A DNA stretch of 5,485 nucleotides from assembly GCA_045805185.1 (NCBI GenBank), contig JBJMLS010000229.1, positions 1-5,485 of the forward strand, written 5' to 3'. This document shows, one piece after another, positions 1-5,414 of this stretch (positions are counted from its first letter, which is position 1; the number at the start of each line of letters is the position of its first letter). The notes under the pieces were generated by a model. That model worked only from the letters and a program-made list of their open reading frames with translations. It did not search any database and was not told the origin of the DNA. Source of the stretch: JAHEYF01 sp045805185 (GTDB lineage Bacteria > Bacteroidota > Bacteroidia > B-17B0 > Aurantibacillaceae). A program made the translations under genes and the position numbers.

Positions 1-1
1 A

Positions 2-451
2 GATATCAATGGAGTAAGTATAGACACGTTATTTTCACCTAATAAATTATACAGAGGAGATTGGTCGCCTGACAATAGTAAAATTGCTACTTCTTGTGGT
101 AATGGTGTAGGTATTATTGATATAAGCCTTGAACAACTCAATTGCTTGCCGGATAATGGCTCTGTGTCATCGAATGGCTTAGCCTGGTTTTCAGATTCGA
201 AGAATTTATTATGGTGTGGAAATCACTCTGGCATTTACATTACGAATGTTTTAAACCAAACAAGTCAGTGTATTAAAAAAGTATGCAGCAGTCGAGCTTA
301 TCTTTGGCCTACAATTTCTCCTAACCAAAAAAGAATAATAGTTCAACGCTATGATCAAAGAATAATTGAAGAAAATAAAGTTTTAATCGAAGGATATTTG
401 TATATAATGAACAGTGATGGAACTGATGAAGTCAAACTCGAAGTCGAGTAA
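2..451 (+). CDS. C-terminal part of a TolB/WD40-like beta-propeller protein (5' end outside window)
   Basis: The frame is open from base 2 to the TAA at 449-451 and gives 149 residues; no ATG occurs in it before the window edge, so the gene starts upstream of the window. The TTG at 146 is an internal leucine codon, not a credible start, because propeller-like sequence continues on both sides of it. The repeats look like PD40/TolB blades: WSPDNSKIA at about residues 21-29, WFSDSKNLLW at 62-71, ISPNQKRII at 105-113, and a final YIMNSDGTDEVKL at 134-146, which is the 'display line, DG, L' strand typical of TolB-like propellers. Such domains bind proteins or ligands and in Bacteroidota are often on exported proteins, but the N-terminus that would show export is missing. 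The gene is more AT-rich than its neighbours and ends 22 bases from the convergent peptidase gene. The fold class is fairly sure; the function is not known. Confidence 0.7.
   Translation, partial: DINGVSIDTLFSPNKLYRGDWSPDNSKIATSCGNGVGIIDISLEQLNCLPDNGSVSSNGLAWFSDSKNLLWCGNHSGIYITNVLNQTSQCIKKVCSSRAYLWPTISPNQKRIIVQRYDQRIIEENKVLIEGYLYIMNSDGTDEVKLEVE
436..449. repeat. Perfect short palindrome over the propeller stop codon
   Basis: ACTCGA and TCGAGT form a perfect inverted repeat separated by two bases, and the last base is the first base of the TAA stop codon. The two-base spacer is too short for a good RNA hairpin unless inner pairs open. No T-run follows in either direction, so it is not a classical terminator. 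The AGTCGAG core is shared with the repeat at 3703-3722, which also sits on a stop codon. Confidence 0.5.
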
Positions 452-473
452 GAAATGTTCATGAAAAACCATT

Positions 474-1631
474 TTACTTAATCCCCAACTTTTTCGCCAG
501 CGCTGCAGGCACCGCCTTTTTGTGTACCATGATGCTGATGGTTTTGTATTGCACATAAGGTTCGGAAGCGTAGAAATAACCGTCGCACTCGTTCGTGTTG
601 GTCCCCCAGCTGTTCTTTACAATGTAATATTTGGCGCCGTTCTGGTCCTTCACAATTCCTGTGAAATGCATTCCGTGATCATCCTGCGTTTCGTAATTGT
701 CAAAAGCCGCCTGGCGCATTTCCTGTGTTACTTTTTGCTGAGGCACAGGCTTGGTAAATGCGGCAGCCTGCTCATCCTTGCTCATCTTGTCCCAATTCTC
801 CGGCAAAAGCGCGAGCCCATCCTTGTGCCTGAAATAGGTCTCGCTGACATCAGCGGCCCATCCCACGCCGTAACCATTATTTAATGCGTTGTCGGTAATC
901 TGCATCAACTCGTCCAATGGAACATTATAAGCTTGTTGCCAGGCCCAGTTATCCGGAATTTCAATCACAAAAGGCTTGTAAAAATCGTGGTGCGTAAAAG
1001 AAGTAATGAATACGTAATCATCCGGATTCAATCCTAATTCTTTTGCATAGCTCTGCGGTGTATATGTTTTTCCTTTCCAGGTAAAGCTCTTCGGAACTTC
1101 TCCTAAATAGCTATCCAGTGTTTTTTCAAATTTCGCGTGCCACTCTGCCGGATTGATCTTATCGGTGGATGCCGCTACCGTTTTTACCTGCGCCAGTAAT
1201 ACCGAGTCCATTTCTTTATGGTTGTATCCTTTGTCGGGATTCAGGTTGCCGTTGTAAACTTCCTGGGGCACCATTCCGTAAGTGCGCAATACATGCACCA
1301 CATCGTGGAACTCGCCGCCTTCAGCAAACTGCGTTTTACCATGCATGCGCACATAATTATCCGCTTTTAATGGATAAGAAGTACGGACAACGAACATTTC
1401 GCTGAGGTTATAATCTTTTCCTTTTCCCATACGGATCAGCTCCGATTCGAAAAAAGAAAGGGAAGAGAAGGTCCAGCAGGTACCGGTTCTTCCCTGGTTC
1501 TGAACCGCTGTGGATTCAATGTTCTTTACAGGAGTGAATTTATACTCGCTGTTCTTCTTATTGGTTTTTTCCTGTGCAAAATACCCGCTGACCGCGAATA
1601 CCAGTGCGAGAGAGAGAATTGTTTTTTTCAT
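474..1631 (-). CDS. Secreted C1-family (papain-fold, bleomycin hydrolase/aminopeptidase C-like) cysteine peptidase
   Basis: The 385-residue protein begins with a signal peptide (MKKTILSLALVFAVSGYFA, probable cleavage near residue 19-20), so it is predicted to act in the periplasm or outside the cell. The papain-type active site is complete: QNQGRTGTCW carries the oxyanion glutamine (Gln46) and the nucleophile Cys52, six residues apart as in papain; DDHGMHFTG carries the likely catalytic His319; VKNSWG carries Asn340. The His and Asn contexts and the long insert between Cys and His resemble the bleomycin hydrolase/PepC branch. The known members of that branch are mostly cytoplasmic, whereas the signal peptide here points to export. 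The C-terminus (AALAKKLGIK) may correspond to the tail that in PepC enzymes lies in the active-site cleft and imposes aminopeptidase activity. The start ATG overlaps the TGA of the preceding membrane-protein gene as ATGA and follows an A-rich leader, which suggests translational coupling. Family assignment is firm; substrate and exact cleavage mode are unknown. Confidence 0.9.
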   Translation of the reverse strand: MKKTILSLALVFAVSGYFAQEKTNKKNSEYKFTPVKNIESTAVQNQGRTGTCWTFSSLSFFESELIRMGKGKDYNLSEMFVVRTSYPLKADNYVRMHGKTQFAEGGEFHDVVHVLRTYGMVPQEVYNGNLNPDKGYNHKEMDSVLLAQVKTVAASTDKINPAEWHAKFEKTLDSYLGEVPKSFTWKGKTYTPQSYAKELGLNPDDYVFITSFTHHDFYKPFVIEIPDNWAWQQAYNVPLDELMQITDNALNNGYGVGWAADVSETYFRHKDGLALLPENWDKMSKDEQAAAFTKPVPQQKVTQEMRQAAFDNYETQDDHGMHFTGIVKDQNGAKYYIVKNSWGTNTNECDGYFYASEPYVQYKTISIMVHKKAVPAALAKKLGIK

Positions 1632-1999
1632 TTCTTTTTTAATCGTTTTAATAAGGATGCAATTTCAAATCCGGTGAACAAAAAATAGATCAGTAAAAAA
1701 AGAATGGCGAAAGGGATAACGCGACTCTTGTTGCTGAATGCATAAATAAAGATGATGATCAGGCTCAGGAAAAGTTTGATCCCTGAAATTCCCATATAAC
1801 GGTATGTGAACAGGTTCTTGTTCTCGTCGCTCATGGATTTTACGAGCAAAAAATGTGTAGCAAAAGAAAACAAGTAAAAATAGCTGACCACAAAGTAAGC
1901 GTCGTTGCTGGTGTATTGAATTGGAATAAAAAGGTTCCAGCAAAAAACGAGGAGACTGACTACAAGTGAAAACAGGGTGAGCTTTACGGGATAGGTCAT
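1628..1999 (-). CDS. Small four-helix membrane protein of the ATP-synthase leader (DUF6168/AtpI-like)
   Basis: This 123-residue protein is very hydrophobic, with about four membrane segments at residues 7-25, 34-53, 71-88 and 94-116, a short polar loop (SMSDENKN, about 55-62) and a lysine-rich tail (LKRLKKK) likely to be cytoplasmic. In many Bacteroidota a protein of this size and shape lies directly between atpZ and atpB. Those are often annotated DUF6168 or AtpI-like and are thought to help F0 assembly or ion handling, though their role is poorly defined. Here it starts nine bases after atpZ, as expected, but its TGA overlaps the start of a cysteine peptidase gene rather than leading into atpB. 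Identification rests on topology, size and neighbours more than on a recognised motif, so an unrelated small membrane protein cannot be excluded. Confidence 0.6.
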   Translation of the reverse strand: MTYPVKLTLFSLVVSLLVFCWNLFIPIQYTSNDAYFVVSYFYLFSFATHFLLVKSMSDENKNLFTYRYMGISGIKLFLSLIIIFIYAFSNKSRVIPFAILFLLIYFLFTGFEIASLLKRLKKK

Positions 2000-2008
2000 C
2001 AGGGAAAA

Positions 2009-2236
2009 CTATTTCTTCTTTAAAAAATCTTTAATGGAAAGGTAAATGGCAATGGCAACGGATGCTAAGCTAAATGCTAAGGTGAATACCGGCACTTTTT
2101 GAAGTCCGAGCCAGATATCCAGCTTTCTTCCGCCGAAAACGCCCAGGGTAATAATGGCTCCCATCTGAAAGGCCATTCCTGAGTATTTCATGGCGTTGTT
2201 ATACCGCGGCTTTCGCTTCGGATCTTGAGGGCTCAT
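2009..2236 (-). CDS. atpZ: AtpZ/AtpI-family F-type ATP synthase accessory membrane protein
   Basis: The 75-residue protein has the two-helix hairpin of the AtpZ/AtpI family: YSGMAFQMGAIITLGVFGG (residues 18-36) contains the conserved 'YSG-AFQMG' entry to helix 1 and the GG turn; helix 2 spans about 48-68 and is followed by KDFLKKK. The family works with the ATP synthase, being proposed to aid c-ring assembly or to supply Mg2+/Ca2+ to F0. The ATG at 2236 lies inside the end of the bactofilin gene, a 38-base overlap. A second ATG at 2191 would start just after the bactofilin stop. I prefer the upstream start because the PKRKPRYNNAMKYSG stretch before the helix looks like the N-terminus of other Bacteroidota AtpZ proteins. 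The order bactofilin-atpZ-membrane protein is the usual ATP-synthase leader of this phylum, but no ATP synthase subunit gene is visible in the window. Confidence 0.85.
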   Translation of the reverse strand: MSPQDPKRKPRYNNAMKYSGMAFQMGAIITLGVFGGRKLDIWLGLQKVPVFTLAFSLASVAIAIYLSIKDFLKKK

Positions 2237-2615
2237 GACTTGCCTGAATATTTTTTACCACGCCGCCCATGCTGCAGGTACCGGTAAAGATAGCTTCCGG
2301 CTCTATCGCGATCTTATTTGTAACTATATCGCCGTGCAGCCTGGCGCTTGTCTTCAGCGACAATAGCTCAGCAACATTGATCTTTCCTTTGATCTCTCCC
2401 GATATATCAGCATTCTGGCACTCGATCTCACCTTCCACAGAACCGGTTGGGCCAACAACCAGTTTCCCTTTCACGCTAATCGTACCTTTCAGCTTACCGT
2501 CGATGCGAAAATCACCGTTCGATTTTATGTCGCCAACCAACTGGGTTCCGTTGCCGATGAGGTTGATAGATGTACTATCACCTGAAGTGTTTTTTGCCGT
2601 CGTCTTATTGAACAT
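2199..2615 (-). CDS. Bactofilin (polymer-forming cytoskeletal protein)
   Basis: The 138-residue protein is a typical short bactofilin (DUF583). The core at about residues 17-115 is a beta-helix with regularly spaced glycine/hydrophobic turns: IKSNGDFRIDGKLKGTI (30-46), VKGKLVVGPTGSVEGEI (48-64), ADISGEIKGKI (69-79), ARLHGDIVTNKIAIEPEAIF (91-110). The N-terminal tail (residues 1-16, with the FNK start common in membrane-binding bactofilins) and a polar C-terminal tail flank it. Bactofilins assemble without nucleotide into membrane-associated filaments that position cell-wall enzymes or control cell shape; in Bacteroidota they commonly precede atpZ. It appears to be the first gene of a four-gene run, with a candidate promoter at 2648-2678 and an A-rich leader. 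Its 3' end overlaps atpZ by 38 bases, so the two are very probably co-transcribed. Family assignment is secure; the specific morphogenetic role is unknown. Confidence 0.9.
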   Translation of the reverse strand: MFNKTTAKNTSGDSTSINLIGNGTQLVGDIKSNGDFRIDGKLKGTISVKGKLVVGPTGSVEGEIECQNADISGEIKGKINVAELLSLKTSARLHGDIVTNKIAIEPEAIFTGTCSMGGVVKNIQASHEPSRSEAKAAV

Positions 2616-2647
2616 GCTTACTTAGGTTTTTTTGTGAAACAGGCACG

Positions 2648-2678
2648 CAAGGTAAAGAACTAAAACAGAAAATACAAA
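2648..2678 (-). promoter_or_regulatory. Candidate Bacteroidota-type promoter of the bactofilin-atpZ-peptidase run
   Basis: On the minus strand, TTTG (plus positions 2675-2678) is followed after 20 bases by TACCTTG (2648-2654). This approximates the -33 TTTG / -7 TAnnTTTG promoter of Bacteroidota with one deviation in the -7 box. Transcription would begin near 2641 and give a leader of roughly 25 bases before the bactofilin ATG at 2615. The match and the position are good, but short AT-rich motifs occur by chance. Confidence 0.5.
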
Positions 2679-2729
2679 TTATTGGCTATTAGGCTGATGG
2701 AATTAACAATTAATAGCTTTTTCGGGAAT

Positions 2730-3479
2730 TTAAAATTTATAGCTCAGGCCGTTCTTTAAAGAATATACCAGGTTGGGGATCCCTTCCGGTTGCTTCGTAT
2801 CGTATAGCAGGTTAAATCCTGTACGGTAATTCAAGTGTTTTCCAATTGTAATTTCCAGGGCGCTGTCGTTCGCAATACGGTAGTCGTTTAAATCCGCCAT
2901 ATTGGGTTGATAAAAAGTGGTAGAGGTAAGCTCAACAATTTTACCTAATCCGAGCGTAAAGCTGAGGTAAGAGCTTAGCCGGTTGTCGCGGTTAATTACA
3001 GGGTCATTTGTGATCTCCTCGTATTCGTACATGTATAGACAGGCAACATACATTCTGAAGTCCGGCTTTTTGAAAAGCTTCAGGCGCGGCCCCGCTCCCG
3101 CCAGGTAACGCAGGTTCAGCCGCAGGATCCTATTGTATTGCGCCTGCGTAAAGACTTCAGCGGTGAGAAAAGTGTTGATCTTGTAATTATAACGTAAGTG
3201 CTGGAACCCGGAATTTACCAGGTCATTGCTTCCCGCCTTGATCAAATTGATATCGTTCAGGAAGAGGAACCTGCTTTTGTTGTGCTGGTATTGAATGTGA
3301 ACAGTATTGCCGAGTGAAAGGAACTGCTGTATATTCTGAATGACGGAGAAATTAACATCCGCACGGCCAACCCAGCCATTGGTATCGTTCAGAAAGCGCT
3401 TGGATTCAATATTGATGACCTGCGATTGGAGGGAAATAGCATAAACCCAAAGAATAAAAGTAAAAAGCTGCTTTTTCAT
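2730..3479 (-). CDS. DUF481-like outer-membrane beta-barrel protein
   Basis: The 249-residue protein starts with a signal peptide (MKKQLFTFILWVYAISLQSQ) and ends in NGLSYKF, with the terminal phenylalanine and alternating pattern of an outer-membrane barrel's last strand. The body is a chain of amphipathic strands rich in aromatic residues. Stretches such as ESKRF-NDTNGW-GRADVNFS (about 25-45), NSGFQHLRYNYKIN (about 90-103) and EVFTQAQYNRILRLNLRYLAGAGPR (about 108-132) resemble the DUF481/YdiY-like family (putative salt-induced outer-membrane proteins), in which the QHLRYNY and FTQAQYN-like patterns recur. Function is not established for the family. The gene stands alone with gaps of 241 bases upstream and 114 downstream, so it is probably its own transcription unit. 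A barrel fold and outer-membrane location are well supported; the family name is moderately sure, and no transport substrate can be deduced. Confidence 0.8.
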   Translation of the reverse strand: MKKQLFTFILWVYAISLQSQVINIESKRFLNDTNGWVGRADVNFSVIQNIQQFLSLGNTVHIQYQHNKSRFLFLNDINLIKAGSNDLVNSGFQHLRYNYKINTFLTAEVFTQAQYNRILRLNLRYLAGAGPRLKLFKKPDFRMYVACLYMYEYEEITNDPVINRDNRLSSYLSFTLGLGKIVELTSTTFYQPNMADLNDYRIANDSALEITIGKHLNYRTGFNLLYDTKQPEGIPNLVYSLKNGLSYKF

Positions 3480-3546
3480 AAAAAATAAATCCCCCGTGGA
3501 ATGGAGGATAAATTTAGGAATTCCTGATTGTATTATTGATTATTTT

Positions 3547-3576
3547 CAAGGTACTTGTTCCTGACTCTTAAACCAC
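3547..3576 (-). promoter_or_regulatory. Weak candidate promoter for the DUF481-like gene
   Basis: The minus strand carries TACCTTG (plus positions 3547-3553), identical to the -7 box proposed for the bactofilin run. About 19 bases upstream there is only a GTGG-like match to the -33 TTTG element. The predicted leader would be about 60 bases. A perfect ten-base palindrome (AGGAATTCCT, 3516-3525) would lie within that leader and could be an operator or chance. Low confidence because of the poor -33 element. Confidence 0.25.
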
Positions 3577-3658
3577 GATTACAATGCCATTTCAAAGTGG
3601 CAATACATATTACTGTCAGATGGAGTGTTAAAATGTTGAAGTCGAATTACCTTCGCAC

Positions 3659-3682
3659 CTGTTCTCGACTAAGCTCGAACAG
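3659..3682. repeat. REP-like palindromic repeat, copy A
   Basis: CTGTTC (3659-3664) and GAACAG (3677-3682) are perfect inverted arms around a 12-base centre containing TCGACTAAGCTC. This resembles the abundant intergenic repeats of Bacteroidota that read like TTCTCGACTgcGCTCGAAC. It lies 39 bases past the protease stop codon, with no T-run on either side, so it is read as a REP-like element rather than an intrinsic terminator. Confidence 0.55.
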
Positions 3683-3702
3683 ACAAGCCCTAGCCAATGT
3701 CA

Positions 3703-3722
3703 GATCGATCGCAGTCGAGATC
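3703..3722. repeat. REP-like palindromic repeat, copy B, inverted and overlapping the protease stop codon
   Basis: GATC arms at 3703-3706 and 3719-3722 flank a centre GATCGCAGTCGA that, in opposite orientation, resembles copy A (14 of 19 aligned bases by eye). Two of the differences are a paired change that keeps the arm complementary (T-A in copy A, A-T in copy B). The right arm includes the first two bases of the reverse-complement stop codon of the protease gene (3721-3723). The two copies are head-to-head and 20 bases apart. Confidence 0.45.
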
Positions 3723-4803
3723 AATTACCCTTATATACCTGTATGTTGAACACAAATGGCTGCAGGCGCTTGATCTGCTCGCTGCGTTTAAGCGATTTAA
3801 TGTTATTGCGTTTATTCAGGCTTAGCTCAGCTTTAAGTTCTTTGTCATCGATGGAATTGATCAGCTGGTAAATATACTGTGCCTTCACAGCGAATCCGGT
3901 TCCCTCAGCGCTGGTGTTCTTTCCGCGCACCAGCCCGATAATGTAACCCTGCTCATCCAGTAAAGGACCGCCGCTGTTGCCGGGGTTTACCGGGATAGAG
4001 ATCTGGTACATGGCTGTATCGCCGGAACCGCTTGCCGAGGAAATTGAACCTTCACCGTAAACAATGTCATCGCCGGGATAACCGAGTGTGAATATTTTCT
4101 CGCCCAGGTCGCTGCTGCCGGATTTAAAAACGAATGGAATATCTCTTCCTTTTAAAAAAGCTGCGCTGTCCAGTTTAAGTATGGCAAGATCAAGGCGATT
4201 ATCGGTATGAACAATGCGTGCAGAAACCCTTTCCATTTCCGCGTTCTCCACAAAAACGGAATCAGAGCCTTTTACCATGTGAAGACTGGTGATCAGGTAG
4301 CCTTTATTATTAATGGCGAATCCTGTGCCTTCTACGTTAGCGGGTAAAAAATATTTTTTCTTTTTCTTGTTGGAAAAGCTTTTAAGGATGACCTGGTCGG
4401 TGTTCTCCAGTACTTTCATCCGGTGCTCAAGCAAGGTAATGGAATCGTTCTGGTTTTTGATGAGGTAGCCGCCGATGCTTAGAACGCCAATGGTTCCGAT
4501 TATCGTAATAATTGCAATGGAAGCGGCAAAGCCAACGGGCCGAAGGTAACGCAGCATGCCGGTTTTGTTCTGGTCAATTGAAAACACATTTGCCTTTCCG
4601 AAGGCCTCGGTATGGATGCTTTTTAATTTTGCTTTCAGCTCCTGTTTTTGATGTTGCTGCTTCAGTACTTCAACAAAATTCTTATGTTCGCTGAACTGCA
4701 TCATCAGTTCGGAATCTTCCGACAAGCGTTTCTCAAAGCTGGTTTTGTCTTCGGAATTAAGTTTTCCCGATAAATAATCATCAAATAACTCCGTATTTCT
4801 CAT
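3721..4803 (-). CDS. Membrane-anchored fusion of an anti-sigma-like domain with an HtrA/trypsin-like serine protease
   Basis: I start this gene at 4803, not at the upstream ATG at 4863. The 4803 ATG overlaps the sigma-factor TGA as ATGA, and the protein then begins MRNTELFDDYLSGKLN, the standard opening of Bacteroidota anti-sigma-like proteins. Of 360 residues, 1-70 form a charged helical domain with the pattern 'YLSGKL--ED---FEKRLSED-EL' and no HxxxCxxC zinc motif. A single membrane helix spans about 88-115, preceded by basic residues, so the N-terminus should be cytoplasmic. A KKKKK run lies at 146-150. Residues 155-315 are a trypsin/DegP-like domain with a complete triad: His175 (TSLHMV), Asp205 (RLDLAILKLD) and Ser277 (NPGNSGGPLL). 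There is no PDZ domain; the tail of about 45 residues is charged. The role inferred is to bind the neighbouring sigma factor in the cytoplasm and to carry out or sense proteolysis in the periplasm. It could instead be a stress protease merely co-expressed with the sigma factor. Confidence 0.85.
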   Translation of the reverse strand: MRNTELFDDYLSGKLNSEDKTSFEKRLSEDSELMMQFSEHKNFVEVLKQQHQKQELKAKLKSIHTEAFGKANVFSIDQNKTGMLRYLRPVGFAASIAIITIIGTIGVLSIGGYLIKNQNDSITLLEHRMKVLENTDQVILKSFSNKKKKKYFLPANVEGTGFAINNKGYLITSLHMVKGSDSVFVENAEMERVSARIVHTDNRLDLAILKLDSAAFLKGRDIPFVFKSGSSDLGEKIFTLGYPGDDIVYGEGSISSASGSGDTAMYQISIPVNPGNSGGPLLDEQGYIIGLVRGKNTSAEGTGFAVKAQYIYQLINSIDDKELKAELSLNKRNNIKSLKRSEQIKRLQPFVFNIQVYKGN

Positions 4804-5375
4804 AATCTGACTCCTTCTGTATAATTGGTATTGAAGAACAATTTCTTCAATCGCTGCAGGCATTTGTACTTTTGGTTCTTCGCGTTATCCGCATTTGTGT
4901 AACCAAATTTTTCCGCGATATCCTCCATATTCATGTGCCTTACGTAAAAATCCTGGATCAGTGTTTTGCACGGTTCGCCAAGATTGTCCAGGCTTTCATT
5001 CATTTTACCGATCTGGATCTCCTTTTGTTCGTATTCGCTTACATCGCTGCTCACGTCGGCTACCTCTTCATTATCTCCAAGCTTGTGCATATTGGAGTGC
5101 TTGTTCAGGTGCTTCAGCCATAAACGCCGCGCAACCGAATAAATATAAGTTTGCAAGGCGCAGTTAAGCGTAAACGCCGGTTTTTGTACATTCTGATAAA
5201 GAACAATAATACTTTCCTGGTATATGTCCTGCGCCTCCTCTTCCGTTCCGCTGTTGTTCAGGACATATTTCAGTATGATTCCAAAATGCTTTTTATAAAG
5301 ACTCGTCAAAGCTAACTGGTTGTTGCTTCTCAGGCCTTCCAAATATTCACTGTCGGTGAATTGCCTTTTGCTCAT
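4800..5375 (-). CDS. ECF-type sigma-70 family RNA polymerase sigma factor
   Basis: The 191-residue protein has the two-domain layout of an ECF sigma factor and normal length. Region 2 spans about residues 20-90, with EEEAQDIYQESIIVLYQNV (45-63) as the core-binding helix and LQTYIYSVARRLWLKHL (74-90) as the -10 recognition helix. An acidic linker covers about 100-120. Region 4 is about 125-178, with the helix-turn-helix MNMEDIAEKFGYTNADNAKNQKYKCLQRL-type segment at 148-176, whose GYTNADNAKNQKYKCL style is common in Bacteroidota. It would direct RNA polymerase to a small stress or envelope regulon. The start follows an AT-rich leader with an inverted repeat at 5415-5435. Its stop overlaps the ATG of the membrane-bound partner gene by four bases, so the pair is almost certainly one transcript with coupled translation. 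A possible -7-like box (minus-strand TTCTTTTG, 5459-5466) is near the edge; its -33 partner would fall outside the window. Confidence 0.92.
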   Translation of the reverse strand: MSKRQFTDSEYLEGLRSNNQLALTSLYKKHFGIILKYVLNNSGTEEEAQDIYQESIIVLYQNVQKPAFTLNCALQTYIYSVARRLWLKHLNKHSNMHKLGDNEEVADVSSDVSEYEQKEIQIGKMNESLDNLGEPCKTLIQDFYVRHMNMEDIAEKFGYTNADNAKNQKYKCLQRLKKLFFNTNYTEGVRL

Positions 5376-5414
5376 ACGTTGAATTCGCTGTTAATACTTA
5401 ATTTTTATAAAAGT

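Noticed and set aside
146..451. Short gene starting at TTG 146
   Set aside because: The frame is open back to base 2 with propeller-like sequence upstream of 146, so this is the end of a longer gene.
522..884. Plus-strand open frame of 120 codons
   Set aside because: It lies wholly opposite the C1 peptidase gene, whose catalytic motifs prove the minus strand is coding; no recognisable domain.
1169..1405. Plus-strand open frame of 78 codons
   Set aside because: Antisense shadow of the peptidase gene, with a proline/cysteine-rich translation of no known pattern.
1665..1943. Minus-strand open frame of 92 codons in another frame
   Set aside because: It overlaps the four-helix membrane protein, which fits the ATP-synthase leader and has exact junctions with both neighbours.
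2269..2625. Plus-strand hydrophobic frame of 118 codons
   Set aside because: Exact antisense of the bactofilin; the periodic beta-helix turns turn into hydrophobic residues when read on the other strand.
2704..2716. ATTAA-N3-TTAAT inverted repeat after the DUF481-like gene
   Set aside because: The stem is entirely A/T with a three-base loop; such repeats are expected by chance in AT-rich gaps and would not terminate transcription.
3585..3602. Hairpin TGCCA / TGGCA as a terminator for the sigma/protease unit
   Set aside because: The stem is short, with five firm pairs, and no T-run follows on the minus strand.
3555..3749. Plus-strand frame of 64 codons in the gap after the protease
   Set aside because: No domain or leader signal; it runs through the palindromic repeats and into the antisense of the protease gene.
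4512..4694. Plus-strand frame of 60 codons inside the protease gene
   Set aside because: Antisense shadow of the membrane helix and anti-sigma-like region; no recognisable domain.
4872..5167. Two overlapping plus-strand frames opposite the sigma factor
   Set aside because: Antisense shadows; the minus strand carries both conserved sigma regions.
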